A stretch of 64,000 bases of DNA from COMBO-56-21 sp963705355 (GTDB lineage Archaea > Thermoplasmatota > Thermoplasmata > UBA10834): contig OY970070.1 of assembly GCA_963705355.1 (NCBI GenBank), forward strand, positions 248,001 through 312,000. Direction: 5' to 3'. Below the pieces are notes generated by a model that saw only the letters and a program-made list of their open reading frames with translations, was not told where the DNA came from and searched no databases. Below, piece after piece: positions 40,478-48,663 of this stretch; position 1 is the first letter of the stretch, and each line of letters begins with the position of its first letter. A program made the translations under genes and the position numbers.

Positions 40478-41803
40478 TCACCTTGAGGACCGATTTGATT
40501 TGATTTTCTTGAGCTTAGAGATCACATCTTCGGGCGACTCACCTAACAACCTTATCATCGGTTCCTTTCCCACGCCGCCTTCATCGTATATGACATCGGG
40601 CGTCCCGCCGAATGCCTGGATCGCCTTGTGAACGCCCCACGTCATGGAAGATACGCCCTTGGGCTCCCTGGCTCTGTCAAATGTGGAAACTGACATTCCG
40701 GCCTTCCTACACGCTGTCAGGTTCTCCTTGGAATACTTCATGTTGAGCGCGCATCTGGTGTCGGGGTCTTGTGAGGAGGCTGCCAGGATGATTCTCGCGA
40801 TGTGCTTCGACGCCCCGAACCTGGCAGAGCCAACCTTTCTCGCGCCTGAGCCGACGCGCACTATTCGACCATCAAAGGCGGCGACCTCGTTAGGCTCCAG
40901 GGCTCCGAGAACCGCATAGCCCATGTTCGTTCCAACCTCTGGCAGGAGATTGGCATCCATGATTCGTTCCAGCTGCCGACCCACGTTCTCAAGCTCTTCC
41001 AACATGGCTGTCTTTCCGGCCTCGATCCTCAGCACTGCGAGCGGATTTGCACAGGGCACGCCTATCCCAACCTTCTCCCTTGCCAGGATCGCTTTGTATA
41101 CCATTCCTTTGGACTTCCTGACCGCCTCCTCGAGTCCGTATCCAAGGGCGACATGACCTGCTATGAGAGATGCGAATGCGCATCCCGTGCCATGGACTTC
41201 AGCCCGGACCCTTGGAGAGGATATCTTCGTTATCTTGTCTCCCACGAAGAGATAGTCCGCAGCCTCTTCTCCCTTGAGATGTCCTCCCTTCAACAACACT
41301 GCCTTTGGTCCGAACTCGAGGATCTCTCGCCCCGCTGTCTTTGCGGACCTCACGTCCATGACTTTCACTCCGGATAGTCTCGTAGCTTCGCCGAGATTGG
41401 GCGTAACCAAGTCGGTTATCGGCAAGAGCTTTGTGACCAGGGCCTCGACGAAGCCCTCTGCGTGGAGCGAGCTTCCGGTCGTGGCTGCCATGACGGGATC
41501 CACGATCAGAGGGCAGGTTATCTGCTTCAGCTTCGAAGCCACGATCTTGACTATCTCGGCACTGTAGAGCATCCCCGTCTTCACGGCGTCAAGCTTGACG
41601 TCCTCAAGAACAGATTCGAGCTGACTCGCGACATGGGAAGGGGGAACGGGGAAGATGGAAGCCACTCTCTTAGTGTTCTGTGAAGTGACGCAGGTGACAA
41701 CGGAGCAACCGTGAACGCCGACGGCTTCGAACGCCTTCAAGTCGGCCTGCAGCCCCGCACCCCCCACCGAATCAGAACCAGCGATTGTGAGAGCGTTTGG
41801 CAT
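40478..41803 (-). CDS. thiDN: Bifunctional hydroxymethylpyrimidine(-phosphate) kinase / thiamine-phosphate synthase
   Basis: A 441-aa fusion. Residues about 1-260 are ThiD, a ribokinase-fold kinase that phosphorylates HMP and HMP-P (ALTIAGSDSVGGAGLQADLK at the start, PVMAATTGSSL, VHGTGCAFASLIAGHVALG). Residues about 270-441 are ThiN, the archaeal thiamine-phosphate synthase domain that replaces ThiE (EVGTNMGYAVLGALEPNEVA, SMTWGVHKAIQAFGGTPDVI). Common in archaea as a single protein, so one gene supplies two steps of thiamine assembly. No TPP riboswitch-like element was noticed in the short upstream region shared with the divergent gene at 41910. Confidence 0.95.
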   Translation of the reverse strand: MPNALTIAGSDSVGGAGLQADLKAFEAVGVHGCSVVTCVTSQNTKRVASIFPVPPSHVASQLESVLEDVKLDAVKTGMLYSAEIVKIVASKLKQITCPLIVDPVMAATTGSSLHAEGFVEALVTKLLPITDLVTPNLGEATRLSGVKVMDVRSAKTAGREILEFGPKAVLLKGGHLKGEEAADYLFVGDKITKISSPRVRAEVHGTGCAFASLIAGHVALGYGLEEAVRKSKGMVYKAILAREKVGIGVPCANPLAVLRIEAGKTAMLEELENVGRQLERIMDANLLPEVGTNMGYAVLGALEPNEVAAFDGRIVRVGSGARKVGSARFGASKHIARIILAASSQDPDTRCALNMKYSKENLTACRKAGMSVSTFDRAREPKGVSSMTWGVHKAIQAFGGTPDVIYDEGGVGKEPMIRLLGESPEDVISKLKKIKSNRSSR

Positions 41804-41909
41804 TGTTCACATCATGGACAACTGTCGATAAATGACTTGTGCCATTCATCTTCATCCGGCGCCACTGGCATTACTGTTAAATACGCGTGAGCCAATCAGA
41901 ACGGCCACA

Positions 41910-42284
41910 ATGAAAGCTGAGACGGGCCACATCATTTTCAAGGACAAGTTCAAGTACAAGGATCTTCAGGACGTTTTCGAGGAGATTCTGGTCGCGTTCC
42001 TCGACGAAACGGACCAGATGCCGGACGAAGATGAGATACTCCAGATGTTCCTCGGAATCAACATGATGGACATCGAGAAGAATCGCAAGCCTGAGGGCTA
42101 CAATCGAAGGGGCAGGATGAGGCTCGTGTTCCCTCTCTCCCAGGGGAAGAAGCAGTTCTATGTTCGAGCGGACTCGAAGACCGCGGAGACCATCAGGATA
42201 ACCGAGCGTCTGAGCAAGATACTCAAGAAGGGTGGCATCCCGCACACCGTGGATTGGGACAAGCTTCAGGCGATCCAGCAGTGA
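41910..42284 (+). CDS. Conserved-looking hypothetical protein
   Basis: A 124-aa soluble protein without membrane segment or recognisable motif. Acidic N-terminal half (VAFLDETDQMPDEDEILQMF), basic C-terminal half with two strand/helix units (RMRLVFPLSQGKKQFYVRA). It is preceded by TATA-like TTAAATACG about 28 bp before the ATG and no Shine-Dalgarno, which fits a leaderless transcript and supports this start over an upstream ATG at 41832. Next to, and possibly co-transcribed with, the LutB-like fusion gene 40 bp downstream. I cannot assign a function. Confidence 0.6.
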   Translation: MKAETGHIIFKDKFKYKDLQDVFEEILVAFLDETDQMPDEDEILQMFLGINMMDIEKNRKPEGYNRRGRMRLVFPLSQGKKQFYVRADSKTAETIRITERLSKILKKGGIPHTVDWDKLQAIQQ

Positions 42285-42325
42285 CTTGTCGCTAGCCGGG
42301 ACCGTACACTGCCCACAGAGGAACG

Positions 42326-44365
42326 ATGACCGAGGCGGATTTGAGGGCGCGCATCAAGGAGGCCGTCGATGACAGGTCCACTCTCGATGGAATGAGGAAG
42401 TCCTTCAGGACCATATCGGCAAGGCAGAAGGAGAACGCTTCTAGGATTCCCGATCTTGAATCGCGCAAAGAGAGGCTTCGCAAGACGAAGGAGTTCTCAG
42501 TGGGTAATGAGGATTTATTCACATCGACCATCGCAGTTCTTCGAGACAACGGATTCAGGGTCGTGTTGGCGAAGACTGCTGAGGCGGCCATTAGGACGGT
42601 CAGGGACGAGCTCAAGGGATACAGTCTCGTCGTCAAATCCAAGTCAAACGTCACGAAGGAGCTACACCTCGCGGAGCGCCTCGAAAAGGAGGGCATCACA
42701 GTCATCGAGACTGACCTGGGAGACAGAATAGTCCAGCTCCAGGGATGTGCCCCCGTTCATCCGACTGGCCCTGCTTGCCATCTGACGAGAAAGCAGATCT
42801 CAAAACTGTTCTCCAAGCACTTCGGGAAAAACGTGTCAGAGGACCCGATGGAGCTTACGGAAGCCATGAGGAAGGAGATCGCCTCGTACCTCTCCGAAGC
42901 GAAGGTGGGGATCACCGGGGCAAACGCGATAGCCGCGTGTGAAGGTGCTGTCGTGATCGTTCACAACGAGGGGAATGCAGCCAAGTGCGCCATGTTGCCT
43001 GACAAGCACATCATCATCACCACTCCGGAGAAAATCGTACCCGACCTCGATGACGCCGTCAATGTGACGAAACTCCAGACCTACCTTTCCACTGGGAAGA
43101 TCGTGAGCTCGTACATCAACATCATAACTGGCCCGAGCTACACCTCCGATATCGAGAAGCAGGTGTACAAAGGGATGCACGGACCAAAAGACGTGGTGAT
43201 CATTTTCGTCGACGATGGCCGGCTCGAAGCTGCGGACAAGGAGGCGCAGTACTGCATAGGCTGCGGGATGTGTCTGTTGCATTGCCCGACCTACAACGTG
43301 GTCGGGCCGGTGTTCGGCGGCTCGGGTCACATGGGTGGAATCGGCGCATACCTCGAGGGCTCTAGGGGGAAGGTCGATGAATCCTTGAAAAGTGGACTGT
43401 ACTTGTGCACTTCGTGCGGGGCTTGCATCGAGGTCTGCCCTACGCGGGTTGATACCAAAAAGGGAATAATGGATATAAGATCTCGCGCGAGAATGCTCAA
43501 AAAGGGTGAAGTGCCTGAACGGTCTGCGTTGGTCGCCAGCGTAAGAAACTACGACAATCCCTGGCAGGTTCCGAGGACCAAGAAGTCAAAGTGGGCTGAA
43601 GGGCTCGGGCTCAAAGCAGAAGGAAAAGTATTGTATTTCGCTGGCTGTTCCACATCTCTGCTGTTTCCAGAATCAGCCATGCGCGTCGTTCGAATCATGA
43701 GAGCTCTGGGCGCAGAGCCAGCATATCTTGGCCAGGACGAGAAGTGCTGTGGATCAACCCTTCGGAAGCTGGGTGAAGAAGAGTTGGCGCGGTCGAAGGC
43801 AGAAGCCTGCTTCGAGGATTTCAAGAAGACGGGGGCGAAGCTCGTCGTCACCTCGTGTCCTGGCTGCTCGTCTGCGCTCAATCACTATCCGGGCCTCTTG
43901 GAAGCTTCTGGTGTCAGGGTCCAGCACATCTCTCAGTTCCTCGATGAGAATCTGTCAGAGGCCACATGTTCGCCTTCAAGAGACCTCGGGGACGTTACAT
44001 TCCACGACCCTTGCGACCTCGGCCGAGCACAGGGAGTGTACGAAGAGCCACGACGAGTGCTGGCGAAGATCCTTGGGCGCAATCCAATTGAGATGGAGTT
44101 GTCGAAGAAGAACAGTGCGTGCTGTGGTTCTGGCTCCGGTGTGAAGTCGGTTTATCCCGATCTCGCCAAGGCAATCGGTCAAGACAGGATAGCGATGGCG
44201 AAGGCCGCCGGCGCGAGCGTGATTGTCACCTCGTGTCCCTGGTGCGAACAGAACCTGAGGGACTCGCAATGCGACAGCCCGGAGATTGCGGTGATGGACC
44301 TCGTCGAAGTTGTGGAGAAGTCGCTGGCGGAGAACGCTCTGAAAAGGTCAACAACGCGGGGCTGA
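42326..44365 (+). CDS. LUD-domain / dual [4Fe-4S] / CCG-domain fusion (LutB-LutA-like oxidoreductase)
   Basis: A 679-aa fusion. About residues 60-290 are the LUD/LutB domain (VKSKSNVTKELHLAERLEKE, GANAIAACEGAVVIVHNEGN, TTPEKIVPDLDDA). Then two [4Fe-4S] clusters, YCIGCGMCLLHCPTY and YLCTSCGACIEVCPTR (about 312 and 357). About 420-679 are two cysteine-rich CCG domains (CCGSTLRKLGEEE, SCPGCSSALNHYPG, CCGSGSGVKSVYP, SCPWCEQNLRD), as in LutA, GlpC and HdrD/DsrK. LutABC oxidises L-lactate; this protein merges LutB and LutA in that order. The HdrD-type domains could alternatively reduce disulfides or quinones. Membrane-peripheral likely. Substrate could be lactate or another 2-hydroxy acid. Confidence 0.85.
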   Translation: MTEADLRARIKEAVDDRSTLDGMRKSFRTISARQKENASRIPDLESRKERLRKTKEFSVGNEDLFTSTIAVLRDNGFRVVLAKTAEAAIRTVRDELKGYSLVVKSKSNVTKELHLAERLEKEGITVIETDLGDRIVQLQGCAPVHPTGPACHLTRKQISKLFSKHFGKNVSEDPMELTEAMRKEIASYLSEAKVGITGANAIAACEGAVVIVHNEGNAAKCAMLPDKHIIITTPEKIVPDLDDAVNVTKLQTYLSTGKIVSSYINIITGPSYTSDIEKQVYKGMHGPKDVVIIFVDDGRLEAADKEAQYCIGCGMCLLHCPTYNVVGPVFGGSGHMGGIGAYLEGSRGKVDESLKSGLYLCTSCGACIEVCPTRVDTKKGIMDIRSRARMLKKGEVPERSALVASVRNYDNPWQVPRTKKSKWAEGLGLKAEGKVLYFAGCSTSLLFPESAMRVVRIMRALGAEPAYLGQDEKCCGSTLRKLGEEELARSKAEACFEDFKKTGAKLVVTSCPGCSSALNHYPGLLEASGVRVQHISQFLDENLSEATCSPSRDLGDVTFHDPCDLGRAQGVYEEPRRVLAKILGRNPIEMELSKKNSACCGSGSGVKSVYPDLAKAIGQDRIAMAKAAGASVIVTSCPWCEQNLRDSQCDSPEIAVMDLVEVVEKSLAENALKRSTTRG

Positions 44366-44372
44366 TTCATCC

Positions 44373-44933
44373 TTAGTTCCTACGAAGAAGATGTTCTCCG
44401 ACCGTCGTGTAAGTTGGGCCTTTGGGGCTGAGCACGCTCTTTTTGAGGATAATTCTGTCGACTTCGTACTCCCCGTAGTCCGACGCTGCATTTGCCCTCA
44501 GCATCTCCTGCACGTTGATTATGTTCTTCGAACTCCTGGTTCTTGCCAGAGTGAGATGAGGGACGAAGCCCTTCGTATCCCTCACGAACCCAAGGTCCGC
44601 CATCGAGCTGTCCAGCCTGTCTGCAATTTGCGTCAGGACTGCCCCGTCTTCGATTCCGACCCACACGACGCGGATGTTCGACATCGACGGGAAGGCACCC
44701 ATCCCTTTCATACGTATGGTGAAAGGTTCAAAACCATCCGAGGCGGCTCCGATCCTGGCCATGATGTCATCGATGAGCGCCTCATCGGCATCGCCCAGGA
44801 ATTTCAGAGTGAGGTGGAGCAAGTCGGTCTTGACGATCTTGAGATCAGCCCGCGACCGCTGCAGCTCGCTCACTGCGGAGACAAGCATATCACTCGGTTG
44901 AATGTCCACTGAGATGAACGCCCTGAATTTCAC
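44373..44933 (-). CDS. thpR: RNA 2',3'-cyclic phosphodiesterase (ThpR/LigT)
   Basis: A 186-aa 2H-family phosphoesterase. The two catalytic HxTx motifs are seen as LHLTLKFLG (about residue 42) and PHLTLARTR (about residue 126), with FISVDIQPSD at the N-terminus. Hydrolyses 2',3'-cyclic phosphate of RNA to 2'-phosphate, and may ligate in vitro. Convergent with the LutB-like fusion (7 bp gap). Length is normal. Family known in both archaea and bacteria. Confidence 0.93.
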   Translation of the reverse strand: MKFRAFISVDIQPSDMLVSAVSELQRSRADLKIVKTDLLHLTLKFLGDADEALIDDIMARIGAASDGFEPFTIRMKGMGAFPSMSNIRVVWVGIEDGAVLTQIADRLDSSMADLGFVRDTKGFVPHLTLARTRSSKNIINVQEMLRANAASDYGEYEVDRIILKKSVLSPKGPTYTTVGEHLLRRN

Positions 44934-45001
44934 AGGTACCGGATGGGCTACTCATTCTCATATGCCTTACACTGAGAGCACGCCTTGCGTTCATCGCGCC
45001 A

Positions 45002-45784
45002 CTATCCATAACGAGGCTGTTGCTTGTCGAGATACCTGATTTTCGACCTCACGATGGAGATGCCCACAACAGCTATCGCGAAAGCCGCCACGAGGCCAAT
45101 CAAATAGGCCGAGGGTCCGAGCTTCGATTCCGACAGCGAACCGAAAGACGCAGCCAGGTTGAAGATTCCATGCATCGCCACCCCCGCAAGATAGTAGGGG
45201 AACCAGCTCTTTCCTTGGCGGGTGCTTCTGGCTATGCCGAGTCCGATTACGGAAGTCGTGCTCGCATGGAGCAACGCAGAGGACAAGCTCCTGATGATTG
45301 TAGTCGCGATGAACGCCTTTGCGCCGTCCGAGAAATAGGCGTTGCCCTCGTACAAGAGGTTCTCAGTGGCTGCGAATCCGAGACCAGCTGCTGCGCCGAA
45401 CACGATGCCATCCTCGAGTTCTGCGATGAACCTCCTGTTCCTCAACACGCCTATCGATTTGGTGAACTCCTCTGCGAAAGGCGCAATGATCACAGCCAGC
45501 AGAAGGGACCCGAGATTCGGATTGTGACCCAGTATATCCGTGACTCTCTCGAAGTTCATGTTCAGGAGGGCGATCAGGACAGCTTCTATGACCACGGCAA
45601 TGATTACCGATATGACCGCACCATAGGCGAATATCCTCAGGAGTCTGGAATACGGTTCACGGCCGTATCTCTCAGTATTCCTGATCCACACGAGGTATAC
45701 GAGCGAAGGGACAAAGGCTGCAGCTAAGAGAACTAAGACATCTGTGAACTGCAGGGCCATCCGGTCACTCATGGGCTGGAGCAA
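45002..45784 (-). CDS. PrsW-family intramembrane protease
   Basis: A 260-aa polytopic protein with about seven membrane helices. The PrsW metalloprotease-like motifs are clear: APFAEEFTKSIG (EExxK, about residue 100), ELEDGIVFGAAAGLGFAATE (FxxxxN/E region), HAST, and AMHGIFN near residue 205. PrsW in Bacillus cleaves an anti-sigma factor; archaeal targets are unknown. The start is ambiguous between 45784 and an ATG at 45772. Convergent with nothing directly; it follows thpR by about 70 bp on the same strand. Confidence 0.88.
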   Translation of the reverse strand: MLQPMSDRMALQFTDVLVLLAAAFVPSLVYLVWIRNTERYGREPYSRLLRIFAYGAVISVIIAVVIEAVLIALLNMNFERVTDILGHNPNLGSLLLAVIIAPFAEEFTKSIGVLRNRRFIAELEDGIVFGAAAGLGFAATENLLYEGNAYFSDGAKAFIATTIIRSLSSALLHASTTSVIGLGIARSTRQGKSWFPYYLAGVAMHGIFNLAASFGSLSESKLGPSAYLIGLVAAFAIAVVGISIVRSKIRYLDKQQPRYG

Positions 45785-45901
45785 TCGTTCGGTATATCAA
45801 ACTTGGCGGATGGAGATGGGAACTATCGGAAAAATGAGAATTGGTCGACCCTTTGCAGGGGCATTAGGGTCTGTTGCCGAAGGGTGAATCCTCAAGGCGT
45901 C

Positions 45902-46081
45902 CTACTTCTTCTCTTCGACAGAGATCGCATTGTTCGGGCATTCGTCGACGCATGCCGCACAGTCAAGGCACTTCTTTTCGTCCACGACCGCAACGTCTTC
46001 AACCGTGATGGCTCCTTCTGGACAGATATCCACGCAGGCACCGCAAGCGACGCATTCGTCCTTGTTGATCTTTGCTGGCAT
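45902..46081 (-). CDS. 2[4Fe-4S] ferredoxin
   Basis: A 59-aa bacterial-type ferredoxin. Two cysteine motifs, CVACGACVDICP (residues 10-21) and CLDCAACVDECP (residues 38-49), each bind one [4Fe-4S] cluster, giving a two-cluster electron carrier for ferredoxin-dependent oxidoreductases. A perfect ribosome-binding site (GGAGGT) stands six bases before the ATG, and a TATA box (TTTATATC on the minus strand, around 46123-46130) about 45 bp upstream. No neighbouring oxidoreductase; it may serve the LutB-like or corrinoid-activation systems as a general carrier. Stop TAG. Confidence 0.94.
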   Translation of the reverse strand: MPAKINKDECVACGACVDICPEGAITVEDVAVVDEKKCLDCAACVDECPNNAISVEEKK

Positions 46082-46271
46082 CCGAATACCTCCAAGTCCT
46101 TGGGCTCAGGAATTCCTCCCCAGATATAAACGTTCCCGACCCAATGGCATATTGCGTTATTTTTAGGCTTAGGACACCATAAATCTCTGGACGGGAGCGT
46201 TTTGTCGCTTCCCGCGAAACGAGGTCTGAAATCCTTCATTCTATTGGCAAATTATTAGAAAGAAGTATTCC

Positions 46272-47381
46272 ATGGAGCAAGGAGTGGTGATGAAAGAGAC
46301 CCTCGTGGGCAGATGGCTCCTGACGTATGATGGAGCAGTCAAGGGATTCCTCAGAATCGAGGAGGATACGGTGAGTGAGGTTTGTCTGGGCGAACCTCCA
46401 TCCAGATCGTCCAAGACGATCATACTTCCGTCCTTCGTGAACGCGCATACGCACATCGGCGACGCAGTGGCTTTCCCAGCACCCAAAGGTTCAATAGACG
46501 AGCTTGTGGGCCCTGATGGCTACAAGCACAGAGCGTTGCGTTCCACGCCAAGAGAGTCGAGGATTGCCGCCATGAACAAGGCGGCCAGATTCATGGCCTC
46601 GACGGGCACCTCATTATTCGTCGATTTCCGAGAGGGCGGGCTCGAGGGCCTCAGGGAACTATCCGAGGCGCTCGGGGAAAACTGCCTGAAGGCGGTTGTC
46701 CTGGGCAGACCGTTGGGTCTTGAGATCACAGAACGCGAAGTCAGGTCCATGCTCGATACATGCGACGGCATCGGCTTGAGCGCTTATCGAGACTGGCCAG
46801 CGGACTTCGTCAAGATCATCTCGAGGGCAGTGACATCCAGACGGAAGATGTTCGCTCTCCATGCCAGCGAGGCGGTCCACGAGGACATCGACCCGATCCT
46901 GGACCTGAAACCATCCTTCCTCGTTCACATGACATCTGCTCGTGAGACTGATATGGCCGCTTGCGCGAGCGAGAGGGTCCCGATAGTAGTTTGTCCGCGC
47001 TCCAACGAGTTCTTCGGTCTCTGCCCTGAGATTCCACAGATGCTCAGGTTGGGTATCACTTTGGGCCTCGGGACAGACAATTGCATGATCTCGAAGCCGG
47101 ATGTTATTGAAGAGCTGAAGGCCGCTTTCAGGATGAGCAAGAAGAAGGGGGGAATATCCCCCCTGGAAGCGGTTCGGATGGCGACATTCTGCGGGCGCAA
47201 AGTCTTAAGTGCGACGGGGAATATAGCTACGGAAATCGGCATCAAGGACGATCTGACAGTCATGAGGGTGGGCGGAGAAGACCCGTTGCACGATCTTGTG
47301 ACTGCTGGAAGTTCTGAAAACATCCAGGTGATCATCCGCGGAGGAAAGGTGCGGTGGAGGTCTGAGACTTGGACGAAATAA
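46272..47381 (+). CDS. Amidohydrolase-family metal-dependent hydrolase
   Basis: A 369-aa amidohydrolase. Metal ligands visible: NAHTHIGD (HxH, about residue 58), the third His in ALHASE (about 197), then VHMTSA (about 220) and GTDNCMI (catalytic Asp, about 272). This set resembles the cytosine deaminase/chlorohydrolase/adenosine-deaminase-like (COG0402) branch, so deamination of a purine- or pyrimidine-like base or related hydrolysis is likely. An ATG at 46290 with GGAG before it is an alternative start. It overlaps the following UspA gene by 13 bp, indicating an operon. Confidence 0.8.
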   Translation: MEQGVVMKETLVGRWLLTYDGAVKGFLRIEEDTVSEVCLGEPPSRSSKTIILPSFVNAHTHIGDAVAFPAPKGSIDELVGPDGYKHRALRSTPRESRIAAMNKAARFMASTGTSLFVDFREGGLEGLRELSEALGENCLKAVVLGRPLGLEITEREVRSMLDTCDGIGLSAYRDWPADFVKIISRAVTSRRKMFALHASEAVHEDIDPILDLKPSFLVHMTSARETDMAACASERVPIVVCPRSNEFFGLCPEIPQMLRLGITLGLGTDNCMISKPDVIEELKAAFRMSKKKGGISPLEAVRMATFCGRKVLSATGNIATEIGIKDDLTVMRVGGEDPLHDLVTAGSSENIQVIIRGGKVRWRSETWTK

Positions 47382-47806
47382 GGAAGATACTCATAGCGAC
47401 AGACGGTTCTGAGTACACCAAGGAGGCGGTGTCTACCGGCCTGCATCTCGCGAAGATCCTTGGGGCCGAGGTCACCGCGCTCTATGTCATCGACCAAACA
47501 TCGTTCGTGAGCTTTCCCATCGATTCCTCCATAGTTAGCGTGTACTCCCTCCTCGAGAACGAGGGCAAGCGCGCGGTGGATGAGGTGAGAAAAGAGGGCG
47601 AGGGGCAAGGGGTCAAAGTGACTCCTGTGGTCGTCGAGGGCTCTCCGACTAGGAAGATCGTCGAGGTGGCGGCCGACTTCGATCTCGTTGTCATAGGCAC
47701 CCTGGGTCGGTCCGCCCTGTCGAAGCTGTTCATGGGGAGCGTCGCGGAGAGGGTTACCAGATACGCACCCTGTCCAGTCCTCGTCGTGAGGAGCAGGAAG
47801 AGGTGA
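47369..47806 (+). CDS. Universal stress protein (UspA family)
   Basis: A 145-aa Usp domain. It starts at TTG with GGAGGT nine bases upstream. IRKILIATDGSEYTKEAVST gives the N-terminal strand and Asp; GTLGRSALSKLFMGSVAERV holds the ATP-binding Gx2Gx9GS/T-like motif, and APCPVLVVR the end strand. ATP-binding type, usually dimeric. Lies within an amidohydrolase-UspA-CBS operon: overlaps the former by 13 bp and nearly abuts the latter, a pairing often seen in archaea, suggesting an energy- or nucleotide-sensing role. Confidence 0.92.
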   Translation: MDEIRKILIATDGSEYTKEAVSTGLHLAKILGAEVTALYVIDQTSFVSFPIDSSIVSVYSLLENEGKRAVDEVRKEGEGQGVKVTPVVVEGSPTRKIVEVAADFDLVVIGTLGRSALSKLFMGSVAERVTRYAPCPVLVVRSRKR

Positions 47807-47814
47807 CTCACGAC

Positions 47815-48657
47815 ATGAAGGTCCGAGAGGTCATGACCGAGAATCCGATCATCGCCGAGCTCCCCGGGACCAGGACCGAGGTTCTGAAGAGGCTGGTGAA
47901 GAACAACATAACGGGCCTGCCCGTTGTGAAGAGCGATGACGGGTCCTTGGCGGGGTTCGTCACCAGGCAGGATATTTTCGCGAAGCCCGACGAGGAGCAG
48001 CTCGCCCTCGTAATGAGGCGAGACGTTCCTTCGATAGGCCCCAATGCAAGCGTCAAGGACGCGGCAAGGGCTCTCGTCGACAACCATCTCAGCCATCTGC
48101 CTGTGGTCGATAAAGGAAAGCTCGTGGGCGTGATCACGCCCACGGATCTGCTGATAGTCGTTGAGAAGGACAACCCGCAGATTGCAGTCGAGGAGATCGT
48201 GCGATCACCTTGCATTCCGATTTACAACGGCGCTCCTCTGTCAGTCGCGCTTGCGACGTTCAGGGGCGCGAAGGTGTATGCATTGCCCGTTCTGGACGAC
48301 GATGCGAAATTGGTCGGGATAATCACGGACAGAGACATCTTCAACCAGACAGTGGTTGACAGCTCGGTCGTCATGAGCGACCTGGGAATAGGCGATGACG
48401 AGGACAACTGGACCTGGGAGGGCCTCAGAAACGTGATGAAGCTCTGGTACGAGGTGTCCAGGGTCGACTTGCCGAAGCTGACAGTGAAGGACATCATGAT
48501 CAAGAACCCGATGACTGTGTTCAGGAAGACTCTAGTTGGGGACGCCGCTCGCATCATGAGGAAAAACGATTTCGGGCAGCTTCCTGTCAGGGACTCAAAG
48601 GACAACCTCGTGGCGATGGTTTATGATATAGATGTGGTATCCACGCTCACAAAGTGA
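47815..48657 (+). CDS. Protein with four CBS domains
   Basis: A 280-aa protein made of two Bateman modules. Each CBS begins with a V-R-x-V/I-M pattern: KVREVMTENPIIAEL, VMRRDVPSIGPNASVKDAA, EIVRSPCIPIYNGAPLSV and TVKDIMIKNPMTVFRKTLVG. Such modules bind adenosyl groups (AMP, ATP, SAM) and report energy or methylation state. ATG at 47815 is preferred because GAGGTGA lies eight bases before it; a GTG at 47803 overlapping the usp stop is the alternative. Third gene of the amidohydrolase-usp-CBS operon, 6 bp before glyS. Confidence 0.9.
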   Translation: MKVREVMTENPIIAELPGTRTEVLKRLVKNNITGLPVVKSDDGSLAGFVTRQDIFAKPDEEQLALVMRRDVPSIGPNASVKDAARALVDNHLSHLPVVDKGKLVGVITPTDLLIVVEKDNPQIAVEEIVRSPCIPIYNGAPLSVALATFRGAKVYALPVLDDDAKLVGIITDRDIFNQTVVDSSVVMSDLGIGDDEDNWTWEGLRNVMKLWYEVSRVDLPKLTVKDIMIKNPMTVFRKTLVGDAARIMRKNDFGQLPVRDSKDNLVAMVYDIDVVSTLTK

Positions 48658-48663
48658 TGCACA

